Source: Lutraria lutraria (Eukaryota; Mollusca; Bivalvia; Venerida; Mactridae). Taken from it: DNA of 64,000 nucleotides. The stretch covers positions 11,447,479 to 11,511,478 of the forward strand of contig OZ026837.1 of NCBI GenBank assembly GCA_964023205.1, read 5' to 3'. Positions 26,301 to 38,100 of the stretch are shown in pieces. Each line of letters opens with the position of its first letter. Within the stretch, counting starts at the first letter, position 1. The position numbers and the translations under genes are program-made. The notes beneath the pieces are model-generated. The model saw nothing but the letters and a program-made list of their open reading frames with translations. It had not been told where the DNA came from and searched no databases.

Positions 26301-26534
26301 AATTAATAAGGTTATAGGGAAGATGCTAACAATACGACTATATCTGAGATGCAGGAAGTATTTAGTGTCTGTGCAGAAATTAAGAGTTATCCGTTCATGA
26401 CTTAATTATCATCAACTATTTTTTATAATTGAAATAAAAGTAGGTGTATTGAATGAATGCATTCATCATCGATGTATCATTAAGTGTATATTTAATTTTG
26501 TTTTAGAGATGAAGAGATCATTGGAAAACGTTAA
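23330..26534 (+). CDS. Secreted C-type lectin 2 (EPA variant), 5 exons
   Basis: Exons are 23330-23384, 24083-24168, 24704-24794, 25885-26092 and 26507-26534, totalling 468 bp (155 residues plus stop). Residues 1-18 are a hydrophobic signal peptide. The lectin domain starts DCSCPDGW, so it has one cysteine more than lectin 1 (position 20), and continues with HRQMCYHFSHD, GQLVEIETPEENH and DTWVWMNSL. The sugar-site triplet is EPA (111-113) instead of EPN. The WND position is WSD (129-131) but keeps the Asp. Losing the Asn of EPN is expected to weaken or change calcium-dependent sugar binding. The tail is DEEIIGKR, close to lectin 1. Introns 1 and 3 hold SINE copies. Family assignment is firm; ligand is unknown. 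Confidence 0.92.
23840..24070 (+). repeat. SINE remnant in intron 1 of lectin 2
   Basis: A degenerate tRNA-like head (CCGGCGATTCGGGTTGATT near 23885) is followed by the shared tail: TTAGTACTGGTTAGAATATA near 23965, then a decayed ATGAATCGATCGTCG and GACGGCATGAAACC. The order matches the other copies in this window. The sequence is old and mutated. Confidence 0.6.
24990..25466 (+). repeat. SINE in intron 3 of lectin 2
   Basis: The head contains CTAACCAAGTG and a good box B (GAATTCGAATCCC at 25043-25055). The tail at 25390-25466 carries CCAGGAAAACTGGTAAGGTG, CGACCGCCGTAACATAAC and CGGCGTTAAACC. The 3' words are shared with the minus-oriented copy at 54994-55190. Whether head and tail are one element or two adjacent insertions is not certain. 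Confidence 0.6.
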
Positions 26535-26580
26535 TCGATGTATTTGTTTCCGTAAACATTCCTTTTTTCATGTGTATTGG

Positions 26581-26586
26581 AATAAA
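26581..26586 (+). terminator. Polyadenylation signal AATAAA of lectin 2
   Basis: AATAAA 47 bp after the lectin 2 stop codon. Confidence 0.5.
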
Positions 26587-26935
26587 ACTTGTGATTAATA
26601 CTTCGGCTCAGTCTTGTGTTAAAAATCTGCGTTCACTGGAACCAACAAACAAAGGTAGTGACCATTTCTGTTATAAAACTGTATTAATTGTACGTTATGA
26701 GAGTTTAATTTTCTTTAAGCAATCGGTTGGATGTGAATTGAATAGGATTTATAAAGGTTATACAAGCGTATATGGAACCAAACAAAGGGTTATCAAAACG
26801 ATAAGGATAATTACCGTCCATACCGGTCAAGTTCGATATAATCCGTTCTTGGGGTTGCTACATTCGTTATTTTCATTTAGTTCTAAATAATGCCTCAAAC
26901 TGTATAAAGCAAATCACTATAATTATGAGGGATGT
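26587..26935. other. Short intergenic spacer before the mariner
   Basis: The 3' flank of lectin 2 up to the TA target site at 26934-26935. A 106-codon + frame at 26570-26890 overlaps it but has no domain and is judged spurious. Confidence 0.45.
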
Positions 26936-26989
26936 TCGATAAGTAATGTGTATTGTGTAATATTTTATAAAGAACCGGCTGTATTGGTC

Positions 26990-28960
26990 AAAATAACTTT
27001 CCATCCTCTCAAAGTATTTCCTGTAGTTAGAAATACATAACTTCAATCTATAAATACATTTCTGAAATGGCTGATTTGGATATACCTCAAATACACTGAC
27101 AAACAGATGAGCCAAGGGCTTGTCTGGAGTGATATCGACAACCAGATAATAACTTTTTCAGTTTTTGAAAACGAAAAAAGTCGCCGGAAGCAAGATCTGG
27201 TGAGTACGGTGTGTGCGACAAGACGGTTACCTACTCCGACTTCAGAAAGCGGTTTACAATGCCAGATGAATGTACTGGAGCATTATGATGGAGTGGGCAA
27301 ACATGTTGAAAGCCGTCAACTGCACGTCGTATTTGATAATATATCTTATATTTATAAGTACAACATCACGGTAAAACCGACCTGTGTCACGTTTGCCATT
27401 AGACATTTTTTGACAATTCCTTCACATGAGAAGAATATGGCATAGATGGCCTTCTTCGCTCATTGCCCTGTTGACAACTACAGGTCGTTTTCTGCGTTTG
27501 ATAATTTATATCTTGTTTCCTATTTTTCTAACTGTCTTGATATAATGAACCCCAGTCGCATTACCAGTATTAATGTTTGCAAATTGTCTGTAGTTGAAAT
27601 TTGGAAAAAAATGTTTAGCAATTGTTTTGCCGTTTGTATGCGTACCCTTTTTGATCATCTGTCAATAGAGGGGGTATTCATATGGCACTAATAGTTCGAA
27701 CTTCAAAAATACTCTGCAGAATGAAATATCCTCTCGATAGTGAAATGCCAACATCGCGAACTGTATATCTGCCATCCCTTTCAATCATTTCACTGACTTT
27801 GGAGACATTAGTTAAGGTTATAATCTATAATATATAGCCTTGGTTATAATCGCTAAAATAACGTAAAATGATATTTTACGTTATTTACAAAGATTAAATA
27901 TCATTCTTAAATACCAAGCACAAAATGTTTTAACCGAACGCTCAAAAATGGTGTTTTATTGCGATAAATACTGTACCCCTTTATCGACTTTTCCTTATCA
28001 GCGTTAAACATCTCTAACATAATGTGCATTGTATTGGACAGGTACGATATGATACTATTAATTCATTAATGACAAAAAATTGTTATAAAATCTCTTACTA
28101 GACATCATACCTGGGCCTGGTTTCAATTATTGAACCGTAAGCATAAGCGATTTTGATTGGCTATCAAAATTAAATGGGGTGCGTCAAACTCGTTGATTTC
28201 ACAAGACGATAATGATCCGACACTTTTATTGTTAATTGCTCAGCTTAAAAAAACACAGTAGGTGTCATTTTCGAATTAACATTGCCGTCTTATTTGATGA
28301 CGGATTTCAAAGCGGTTTTCGGTATTTTGTAGCGGAAATGTTAATCTAGGGAACCGTGCCTCCGAATGTTTGATACTTGTTTTCATTTTTTATCTATGGA
28401 GTGTTACGTAATAAACAGCGGGGTTCTGGGTACGGAATTTCTTTAAAGTCAAGTATCTAATGAACAGAAGACGTTATCAAAAGACTGAGGCACTGTTCCC
28501 TGTTTTATACATTTATAGTGATTTTAAGGCTACTTGTTGTAATGTATTCTTATATACAGAGTAGTTATCGTTGTTCAAAAATTTGTAAATTACGTGCGAT
28601 ATTGGTTTATAGAAGACTAATCAAATGTAATATTTGTTTCAAATTACTTGCAATGCACTTTATACAGTGGTGTTTATTTTAGTATATAATTATGGTTTAG
28701 TTTTTAAATCTATAAATTGGTGAAACTTGATTTGACCTGACATCCAAGCCAGATACCTTAATCCTGTTGCAGTCACCGGTCGTCCTGATTTTGAAGAATA
28801 TTTAACTGTCTCCTTGCAAGCAACAAATCTCCTTTCCCACCTGTCACATAAGATACATTTAGGGACCCATAACCTTACGTCAGTTAGTTAATAATTAGCT
28901 TCAATTAATGACCGAGTTTTCTTCGAAGTTTTTTGTAAGCTCAAATGTCTTAAAAAGTCT
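26990..28960 (-). pseudogene. Mariner transposase, split by insertion and decayed
   Basis: On the minus strand the N-terminal half appears right of the insertion (WERRFVACKETVKYS then SKSGRPVTATG, near 28765-28850). The remainder lies left of it: NVSKVSEMIERDGRYTV near 27765-27810, a decayed middle (AIYAIFFSCEGIVKKC near 27415-27465), then HHNAPVHSSGIVNRFLKS and HTPYSPDLASGDFF, which holds catalytic Asp positions of the mariner D,D34D family. The C-terminus FQKCIYRLKLCISN..YFERM is near 27000-27070. Frame changes and in-frame stops (for example TAG after RFLKSE) show it is dead. The + strand frames at 27107-27691 are antisense shadows. Confidence 0.88.
27812..28761 (+). mobile_element. TTAA-flanked element, family 2, copy 1 (nested)
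   Basis: The 950-bp element begins and ends with TTAA; the right end is ..CCAAGCCAGATACCTTAA. It sits inside the mariner transposase. Removing the element with one TTAA joins codons so that the transposase reads on in frame across the site, which shows that TTAA is the target duplication. Landmarks shared with other copies are ACGTAAAATGATATTTTACG, AACCGAACGCTCAAAAATGG, CCCTTTATCGACTT, GAGGCACTGTTCCC and TGGTGAAACTTGATTTGACC. There is no open frame of note, so it is non-autonomous. Confidence 0.9.
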
Positions 28961-29171
28961 CAACATGCTTTCCAAACATTTTTGCAACAGTGGTCAATGA
29001 TTGGCTCTCTTCAAATAAAGATTTTTGACAATTTTGTGTTGAACTTAATATTTATTTATATACCATTGTAAAGGTATTGAATAAGTTATCTAAACGTATC
29101 AATATTAGTGAAATCGTGCATACTGTTTTCGTGTTATAGTACAATACATATTACATATCGAACATCCCTCG

Positions 29172-29735
29172 TAGTTCTCAATACAAAATTTGTATTTTGT
29201 TGAAATTTACCCAGTCTTTGTAGCACTGCAATATTTTTAAGAATTCAGTTTGAAGCAGCATTAACTCGTTTTGTATGCTCACAATTCTTAGGATATCCTT
29301 AAATACTCCATGTTCACGAAGTCTTAAATATACTTGTAAATAATCTATTTTAATTACTTGTACATATTCGTTGTTTCATCTTAGCGATACGCGCGTAGAT
29401 ACAAAAGATACCAGAAGAGACAACACATACAACACATAAAAAATCCCAAAATTCGTCCAACCCGAGCCAACCCCAAAACATAGAACCATACTAAATAGGG
29501 CTAAACACAATCATTCAGGGGGTTCCGCCTTTGAACGGTATGTAGCATGGTTACTTGGAGTTGAACAAGGATGGTCGGCAAGTCTCATACTTCCAAAAGG
29601 ATAAAACACCTAAATTACAAAAATCAACCCAACATATTATTTGTACAGTGAGTTTGTTCCCTATTAAACTACATCCACACCCAGTTCTTCCCCTCTACTT
29701 ATCAACAAAAAGCTATCCATCTCGTTCCCCTTATG
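29172..29735. other. Intergenic, no gene seen
   Basis: Sequence between the mariner and a SINE. A 64-codon + frame at 29555-29749 has no support. Confidence 0.45.
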
Positions 29736-29900
29736 CTGTGGTCCAGTGATTAGTGCGCTGCACTTTTAACCCGGCGGTCTTGGTTTGAAACTCTGTCGCG
29801 GCAGGACTTACACTTCTGTGACATTTGACAAAAATCTCGATTTTCCTCCCTATGTGGAGAAGATGCCAGCTTCTTGTGGGAGAAATTGTTAACAGAATCA
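29736..29900 (+). repeat. tRNA-derived SINE
   Basis: GTGGTCCAGTGATTAGTGCG (29738-29757) is a box-A-like head, and TGGTTTGAAACTC near 29780 is a mutated box B (GGTTCGAANCC). The spacing is tRNA-like, but the sequence continues into CTGTCGCGGCAGGAC instead of a tRNA 3' half. It is therefore a SINE head and not a tRNA gene. The right boundary is approximate. Confidence 0.6.
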
Positions 29901-30333
29901 TGTATATGTATGGCAACTTATCATTACGGTGATACGGGCCTTGTTCGAATCCATCTGAGAAACAGAAAACATGTGTTTTGAAACAAGTGAGTAGTTTTGT
30001 CATATTTTATTTGCAATATCTAAGAATTGGTCTTTTGATAAACTGGTTCGATACACAAACACACAGGTGTTACTGAGCGTTACTTCACATTATTAATCCG
30101 CTAGCCGATTATCTCAACCCTGAAACGAGAATACAATTATGTAAAAAAACAGACTCATCACATACAGACGGACGAACGGACAGGTCGTTTGACAGGCACT
30201 TTGATGAATGAGACACAAGCCGAGTTATTTTCATAATCACATATTAAAAGCATAAACCCATCACATAATTTTTAATCAATTGTAAATTACATAATGAGAT
30301 AATTCTTTTTTTTTTTGTCTAGCAATTTAGTCA

Positions 30334-30804
30334 TTAAGATAATGGGCTGGGATGTCAGGTCAAATCAAGTTTCACCAATTTATAGATTTAAAAACTAACC
30401 CTTGATAATATACTAAAATAAACTCACTGTATAAAGTGCATTGCAAGTAATTTTAAACAAATATTACATTTGATTGGTCAAAATCGCTTATGTTTACGGT
30501 TCAATAATTGAAACCAGGCCCATGTTTGATATCTAGTAAGAGATTTTATAAAAAAAAAATGTCATTAATGAATTAATACTATCATATCGTACCGATACAA
30601 TGCACATTACGTTAGAGATTTTTAACGCTGATAAGGAAAAGTCGATAAAGGGGTGCAATATTTATCGCTAATAAACACCATTTTTGAGCGTTCGGTTAGA
30701 ATTTTTTGTTGCTTGGTATTAAAGTACGATATTTAATCTCTGTAAATAATGTAAAATATCATTTTACGTTATTTTATCGATTATAACCAAACCAGATACG
30801 TTAA
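30334..30804 (-). mobile_element. TTAA-flanked element, family 2, copy 3 (internally deleted)
   Basis: The minus-oriented copy is bounded by TTAA at 30334 and 30801-30804 (..ACCAGATACGTTAA). It retains both terminal parts of the 950-bp family: GTCAGGTCAAATCAAGTTTC at the left, GAGCGTTCGGTTAGAATTTT near 30686 at the right. The middle half is missing, leaving 471 bp. Confidence 0.85.
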
Positions 30805-31241
30805 GTTTATGATTTGTACAAGCTTGTCGCCAGATGAGATTCTATAACTTCTGAGCAAAACATGAAATGTCACTTTGTTCTTTAGATCATCCAAAAATTG
30901 CGGGGAAAACAGTTTCCCGAAAGGAACTGTCCTTAGCATATGGTACAGGTTTTAAATAGTTTTGTGTGTCCAACCTCACTCTTAACCAAGCACAAGCACA
31001 GCATGATTTCATACAATGACACTAATATATTTGCAAAATACTATGTCTTGTCTCTAAACTCATCGAGTAACTTTAACGTTAAATAGTAAGCGAATAATTA
31101 ACAACAAATTAAACATGAAAGATAAGTATTTAAAGCAAAACTATTACTAGCAACAACATGTATAACCTCTTTCCAAATTATGATTACCATGAATCAACGT
31201 AAATACATGCAATGCAATTATGAAAAAATGTACTCTGAAAC
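30805..31241. other. 3' flank of lectin 3
   Basis: This is where a fifth exon of lectin 3, matching the EIIGKR exon of its paralogs, should lie. I searched the minus strand and found no convincing match. No other gene was seen. Confidence 0.45.
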
Positions 31242-33893
31242 TTACTCGTCAGGTCTTTCACAGATGTAATTAAAATAATGATGACAATGATCATCGTTCC
31301 AATATTCATTAGCAAATAAATTAACACAATTTTCTAAGCCGTCATTATTGGGCTCTCCCGACTTCCAGTTTGTGTATGTAGCATGTTTCATACTGATCAT
31401 CCACACCCAGGTGTCTTCCTCGATAACATCCGACAATGCAATCCAGTAATACTCTAAAATATATACTATGAAATGTGAAAATCTTTCGCAATTTATTGCC
31501 AATGGTTCTTCATGTAAATCTTACAGACATACATGTCTTTGGCGTTTTCGCATATTGCAGCATATTGGTATGTACCTGGATTTTGAAGGCTGGATTGGTT
31601 GCAAGGTTTTGTTTTTAAACTGCAAGAGCAAGCAAAATATCAGTTGGGAACCAGACCCCAAAACACTGTAATATTATCAATTTGAGCTAAAATTGATTAC
31701 TGGTACATTTTATAACTATTAGCTTATATTATTAAACAAAGAGAATAATCCCTGGTAGTGGATAAGCAATTATAGTTATAATCTCACTATTATATAGTTT
31801 AGCTTGCTGTCCAAGATAATGGTTCTCCTCGGGTGTTTCGATCTCAACTAGCTGACCTTTCATTGCTTCACACATGATCTACAAATGATGTAAACAGTTA
31901 ACTTATATCAGGCATGGTATTTTAGCCATCATAAACACAATAAGAGTATCGTAATATCGCACTGTTGATATGTGATGGGATGATGTGTCTAAACGTATAT
32001 TGATAACTACCTGCAGGTCGGTAGATCAATATCTAATTCTATCAATTCTTTGCTGATGTGATCATTACTTTTCATTTCTTCTGATTCATTATGACGAAAA
32101 AAATGAATGACTGAAGGATACATGATTGGATCTCGGACACTTTCAAATCTAACCCATTTAGAGACACTTTAGTCAAGTTATACTAACATGACTTATCACG
32201 ATACTTAATGACAGACGAGTGTAAAATCAGTTATAAAAATAAATAATTCAGTTATTTCTGCTCTAATATAAACACATATTGCATGACAATTGCAAAATTC
32301 TGAACTTTAATAGTCAATTTTCCATGAAAATGTGCATACTATGTCTTAGCCTGTTAATTAATACGCATTGGAGGGAACCGTGTCTCAAAACTTTGATAAG
32401 TATCCCCAGTTTCGAGACATTTGTCTTTAATGGTATTTTAACCCTTCAAAAGCGCCGAAATTTATGTAATGCTCGACAAATCTACGGTTAAATAATTGTA
32501 ACCACGCCCCGATATGATATGTAGAAAGATATTCATAACAAATTAATGTCTAACGAATTAAATGATATCATATCGTACTAGGTTAACGCTGATACAGTAA
32601 AGTCGATAAAAGGGTACAGTGTTTATCGCAATAAATCACTATTTTGCGCATACGGTTAGATGTTTTTGTTATTTAGTTTGAAAGTTTAAAACATTTGTAT
32701 TTAATCTTTGTAAATAACTTAAATATCATTTTATGTTTTTAGCGTATTAAGACAGTTAAGATTAACTAGTAAGCAAAGTATAACATAAAATTGTTCAGTA
32801 TAATGTTATTAAAATACATGTATGATAATATGCATTTTATACATAGATGCAATGGAATAAAAATCAATGATGTTCAAATACACTGAGTGTGCAGTTTCGA
32901 GTTTCCTGGAATATTTTCCGATTGCTCGTCACAATAGAATGCTTTGTGTGAGTTTTAAATATCTCGCAATATACCTTTGCGCCCGGCCAATCTTCAACTT
33001 CAGTACTGAAATGGTAACACGTCGGACCATGTCTTATCCAACCATCTGGACACGAGCCCTCTGTAAATAGTATATTGTCCTTTAATGAAAATGTATCCTA
33101 TTGCAACCAACATCTTCACCAAGTACAATCCTTTGCTTTTGTAAAACTACAGCTCATTTACAACATTACACTAGACAGTCTATCACAGTAGTTTTCTTTC
33201 CTTTTACATACACGAAGAATGAATGCATCCGTTGTATAAATGGGTAATTCTCGCTGAACTATTACATACTAGTACATTAAATGTCATTTTTCTCAGGGCT
33301 TTAATGTCGCAAGGGTCATTTGGTGAGGGTGCGAGTTCTCCAGCTTTAACTGTGGCGAAAGACTCACCAGACGTACGCCTGTGAAGAATCATTGACTTTG
33401 AACACATAAGCTATCTTTACAACTTTTTGGACATCATTTATACGTCCAAGCTAAGAGTTTTTTTCGGTTTGAAAATGTCAGTTTAACAGGTTACTATTAA
33501 AGCAGATTGAATAATTTCCTGTATATTGCTTATCAACAGAGTCGTAAGACTAACAATGATTAATGGGCAGGTCTATGATATGAGGTACCTGGCCTCCAAT
33601 CTTCAAGCCATGGGCTCAAACCCTGTCTCAGACAAGATTTAACCACAAATGTCGCATTCCTTAAATACAAGCTGAGAACCGAGGCAGTATGTAGAGAAAC
33701 GTTGATAAACAATCATAACATATCTCAAAGTGAACATAGCCTAGCTGATTAAGATAACTACAGACCTTGAAGATAATAGAAATAAATCGTTTTGTTGAAG
33801 AGCTATAAATGTAAATCAACTTAAAATGCACCAACCTGTCAAGCTCACAAAACTGATTACGACAAAAAGAGCCACACAAACAAATGTCGCCAT
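31242..33893 (-). CDS. Secreted C-type lectin 3 (EPN/WND, canonical site)
   Basis: Minus-strand exons are 33893-33836 (signal peptide MATFVCVALFVVISFVS), 33060-32975, 31878-31788 and 31453-31246. The internal exons are 86, 91 and 208 bp, exactly as in lectins 1 and 2. The domain starts SCPDGW and has cysteines at 23, 34, 51, 121, 135 and 143. Of the three paralogs only this one keeps the textbook mannose-type site: EPN at 112-114 and WND at 130-132. The fifth exon could not be found. Reading through the exon 4 donor gives GAG TAA and a complete 148-residue domain, so I end the CDS there. The last splice is therefore uncertain; the rest is firm. It is transcribed towards the other two genes. 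Confidence 0.9.
32370..32759 (-). mobile_element. TTAA-flanked element, family 2, copy 4 (old fragment)
   Basis: In intron 2 of lectin 3. Diverged family 2 landmarks in minus orientation are AACGCTGATACAGTAAAGTC, GATAAAAGGGTACAGTGTTT, GCGCATACGGTTAGATG and GTTAAG at the right end (TTAA 32756-32759). GGAGGGAACCGTGTCTC near 32371 matches the family's internal GAGGCACGGTTCCC. The left end is lost or unclear. Confidence 0.65.
33555..33690 (+). repeat. SINE-like head in intron 1 of lectin 3
   Basis: GGGCTCAAACCC at 33612-33623 resembles a box B and is preceded at tRNA-like distance by GGCAGGTCTATGATATGAGG. No tail could be matched, so this is a weak call. Confidence 0.4.
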
Positions 33894-34420
33894 TTTACTT
33901 TTGTAAAGTAAGAATAATTGATAATAAACATATATCTCTATCTATCTCTTATCTGTTTACACACATCTAAATTTAAATGTGTCTTTGAAACATTTTGTTC
34001 TTATCAAACCTTCGTCTTGTAAGTGTTAAAGCACGTGGTCTTTCTTCTTTAATATATTCTTTTTCAAAGGCTGGAGAGATAAACAGCCAAACACATTATT
34101 CTTGTCTGGTAAACCGTCATACCCACATGTTTTCTCTGTGACCTTAGTCTTGTATTGGGCACGACACAACCCTTTATCTAGTTTGCTACCTTTTCGCACG
34201 CTTTCAATTGCCAAAAAACACCAACGTATCCTATTTTTATTCAGCATGTAACCAAACAAACAAGTTTAAGAACATTAATTAATATGCTCCAATGCTATGA
34301 ACTTGAGAGCAGTCTCCAATCATATAATTCAATTTATTTTCAATATATTTTGTTTCAGAAAATTGACTCTGAATTGTTTAAATGTAAGTCAAATTATGAG
34401 AATTCAGCTTAGAGTCCGAT
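33894..34420. other. Upstream region of lectin 3, no gene seen
   Basis: Presumed promoter side of the minus-strand lectin 3. A 77-codon minus frame at 34026-34259 has no domain and no supporting copy. Confidence 0.4.
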
Positions 34421-34997
34421 CTTAAAGGGGCATGCCCTGGAACTGCTGTGTCTTGGGTTTTATACACCAAAAATGCGTTTATCACTTGTAAAAACAATTA
34501 TTACCGAAAAGTCAAAGAAGAATGTGCCTTCAAAATGGCCCTATAACGCACGCGTGGGTATTTATATGCCGGTTTAAATAAAAGGCTTACAAGCCTTTTA
34601 TTGACAACAACGATATTTCCGATTCGTCTGAGAATTTAACTTAGCGTGCGCGCTGCCTTTCAAGCAGCAAAACAATGATATTTACCTATAATTGATCGAT
34701 AGATAAGCTTTATGTCGCAAACAATGAACATGACATGAGCAATACTTACCATTTTACAGTTTGTTGACATTTTTTCCGCTTTTGACAGATCCCGAAAGGG
34801 TCGAGTTATGAAAATGACGAATATTTTCTAAGGCGTAATCGGCAGGTTTGGTAAATCTTGAAATGTGTATTTTGAGTCAAATAGCGGGACATTTCGTAAA
34901 TATTTTACAGGACTTTCATTAATTGATTTAGGCATTCAAATGATACCAATTTGATTTATATTCGAGACGCTTCAATTCCAGGGCATGCCCATTTAAG
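34421..34997. mobile_element. TTAA-flanked MITE, family 3
   Basis: The left terminus CTTAAAGGGGCATGCCCTGG and right terminus CCAGGGCATGCCCATTTAAG are inverted repeats of roughly 20 bp bounded by TTAA. The 577-bp interior has no coding capacity. Terminal words differ from families 1 and 2, so this is a separate family with the same target preference. Confidence 0.8.
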
Positions 34998-35132
34998 TTT
35001 TATCATCCTGGACATGGCTTCAGTCATTTAGTGGTGTGTTTGCCTTGTCATCAAACCATCTTAACATTTCGTGCGTTTTATTTCATTGATGACGGATTTA
35101 TATTACCATTATAATGTTCTTCATTTAATAAT

Positions 35133-38100
35133 AATATTCGAAAACCAATCATCAGTCATCATATTTGACAACAATATTCACATAACATGGAAAACAACCA
35201 AACCTGTGTTTTGCAGAACGAAAATGCCTTTTCCATATGTATGTAACAGCTTGTCCCCAGCGCGGTACGCGTTTACAATCCACTGTCATTGTCTGTATTG
35301 ACAGTTATTGAAGCATGTTGCAAACCCCGGCGGTCATGTTGATGCATGAGTTGCATCAACGCAATCAAAGATAAAACTATTGTGTGAAGCGGCTTTGCTA
35401 CAGATCGTTCCACTGCAGTATCTATGGGGAGACTGCCTTCAGTCAATTAATTTGGGTGGTTTCTGAGTTGATGAATTTACAGAGTAAGGTATTTTCTGGG
35501 TATCTTTTTTATCTACATGTATATGCAAATAGAAATACTTCACTTTTTACTTTTACAAGTGTTGTTTGATTACAGCTTAATTACGTTGGTATATTCCACA
35601 ATCATAGTATCACCACAAGGATTTGTTTAATGTTCATTGAAAGATGCTTTTTTTAAATAGTATTGTGCAGAGTGTACTCGTAGAGGACAAGGCGTATTTC
35701 AATATGAATCTTATAATCTTACAACTCCAGACAATGATATTTTGTTTGTTTGTAACTTACTTATGAGGAATCGCGTAGTCAACTCTGATTTCCTCTGTTG
35801 TAAAGTGATTAATTCGCGGATACTGGCAAGGTTATTACGTTTTCTTTCATAGTCCTCTGTGCAATTTTGTCGAGAAAATCGTATATTTTAGAAGTGTTAC
35901 ATAATTATTATTACACATAATTCAATGAATTATTTTACATCAGACGTTTGTTATTTCGCATGATTACAAAATACGAAATAGAATTACGTTACCTGACACT
36001 TTGCTTTATATATAATCTGGCTGGTATTGAGATTTCAATGCTGGTATGCAGCACAAAAACACTTATTTCATTCACCCATACTTCCATTTCGCTTTCTGTC
36101 TGATTATTGCCAGGGTGTGACAACATAGTTACGTAGAAACTTTTCTGCTGTTGACTTTAAAGCTGGTGCAATAATTGTTGGTTCTGATTACTTTTAGCAC
36201 TTCGAATGTTATGACTAGGCATGTTAATGGTTATTAGACCAATCGTTTGTAGATAACATCCTCCCAATTTTTCTGAACAAATTTTGGAATCTTTGGAGGT
36301 ATGAGTCGTCACCAAATAATTTCTTTCTTTGGACACTTCTGTTCAGAACATTAATGTTGGTGCCTAAACTTGGGGTAGACCATTTACCTCGAAACACAAA
36401 TATTCATTTTGTCTTTCCAAAAAACATTTTATTTCATTTGATAAAATAACATCTTCGAACGCGTCAGCTGTCGTTAGGTTATTTTTAATGTCATTTACAA
36501 TCTCTCGGTATTCAATGAGTTATCCATTTACATGGAAATTGGATCAAGAAACTATATATGTCCTAAATTAACAAGAAGTTCTGAACAGCATTTTTATTCT
36601 AGTCTGATTTCTATTATGTATGGACTTTGCAACCCAGTATCTTAAAACGAGATTAATCGTAAAGAATCCGACTACTGTTACTTGGCATTTATTTGCTGTT
36701 AAATGCAGATGTTGAAAGTGTTATGTTTAATGTAACACTTCATTATTGATGTTATACTAGGTTCAGTAGTTTCAAATTCGATGTAATCGTTTTCAGTTTC
36801 TTAATCACATTCATGTAATTATTTGATTTACGTGTAAGTAAACTATTTAAATGTAAGAAAAATGTCGTGTCGTTTTGTTGCTCTTCCAGGTCTATGACTG
36901 TTTTATTTTCGTCTGATTTTGTTTGATGATACTCATTTTGAAATCAATTTAGCAATTATTTTTAGGTATTGATTGAATGAAGTTACGTCATTTTTTGTGC
37001 ACTAATTAGGGTACTTTGTTTAATACCACATTATATAATTAGATACCGAAATACATATTGGTTTTGTGTAGTATAATATGTTAGCTATCTGTAGACACCA
37101 ATTATTAGCAATTTTAGCGGTTTTTTTTAAATTACGTACCGTAAAGGTGGAACCAAACGATGTGAAATAACGTCGATTTCGACGCCAAAACGGTCATTTT
37201 ATAGTGCCTCTCTGAAAATACCTATCGCTCTATTAATTTATGTAGATATTTAATGAAATAGAAATTTTATAGCGGATAATAAATTACCTACACTTGAAAA
37301 AATTCCTCGGGCAGATTTTTCAAAAAAATAATTTAAGATTGGAAGTGAGAAGAAAAAAAAACACTTTACTTTACATTTAAAATCGTTTTACTTGCACTAA
37401 TCTATACCTACGTGTAGGTAATTTGAGCTAAATTATTAGACAAAGTACCCTAATTAGTGCATCTACATTTAACAGCAAATAAATGCCAAGTAACAGTAGC
37501 CAGATCCTTTACGATTAGTCTCGTTTTAAGATACTGGGTTGCAAAGTTCATACATAATAGAAATCAGACTAGAATAAAAATGCTGTTAAGAACATCTTGT
37601 TAATTAAGGACACATAAGGCTTCTTGATCCAATTTCCCTGTTCCGTAAATGGATAACTCATTGAATACCGAGAGATTGTAAATGACATTAAAAATAACCT
37701 AACGACAGCTGAAGCATTCGAAGATGTTATTTTATCAAATGAAAAAAAATGGTATTTGGAAAGACAAAATGAATATTTGTGTTTCGAGGTAAATGGTCTA
37801 CCCCAAACAGAAATGTCCAAAGAAATAAACTATTTGGTGACGACTCATACCTCCAAAGATTCCAGAATCAGAAAAATTGGAAGGATGCTATCAACAAACG
37901 ATTGGTCGAATAACCATTAACATGCCTAGTCATAACATTCGAAGTGCTAAAAGTAATCAGAGCCAAAAATTATTGCACCAGCTTTAAAGTCAACAGCAAA
38001 TACGTTTCTACGTAACTATGTTGTCACACCCTGGCAATAATCAGACAGAAAGCGAAATGGAAGTATGGGTGAATGAAATTAGTTTTTGTGCTGCATACCA

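Larger units (their letters stand above)
26936..29171 (-). mobile_element. Mariner-like element, interrupted by a nested TTAA element
   Basis: The left end TGAGGGATGTTCGATAAG (26936) and right end ..TATCGAACATCCCTCG (29171) are inverted repeats of about 30 bp with few mismatches. Both ends are bordered by TA (26934-26935 and 29172-29173), the mariner target duplication. Removing the nested 950-bp insertion at 27812-28761 leaves about 1.29 kb, the usual mariner size. The transposase reads on the minus strand and is decayed. Confidence 0.92.

Noticed and set aside
27107..27691. 112- and 81-codon + strand frames
   Set aside because: Antisense to the decayed mariner transposase (HHNAPVHSS and YSPDLA read on the minus strand).
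29738..29810. Possible tRNA gene
   Set aside because: Box A and box B are tRNA-like, but no acceptor stem or 3' half can be formed; a SINE head fits better.
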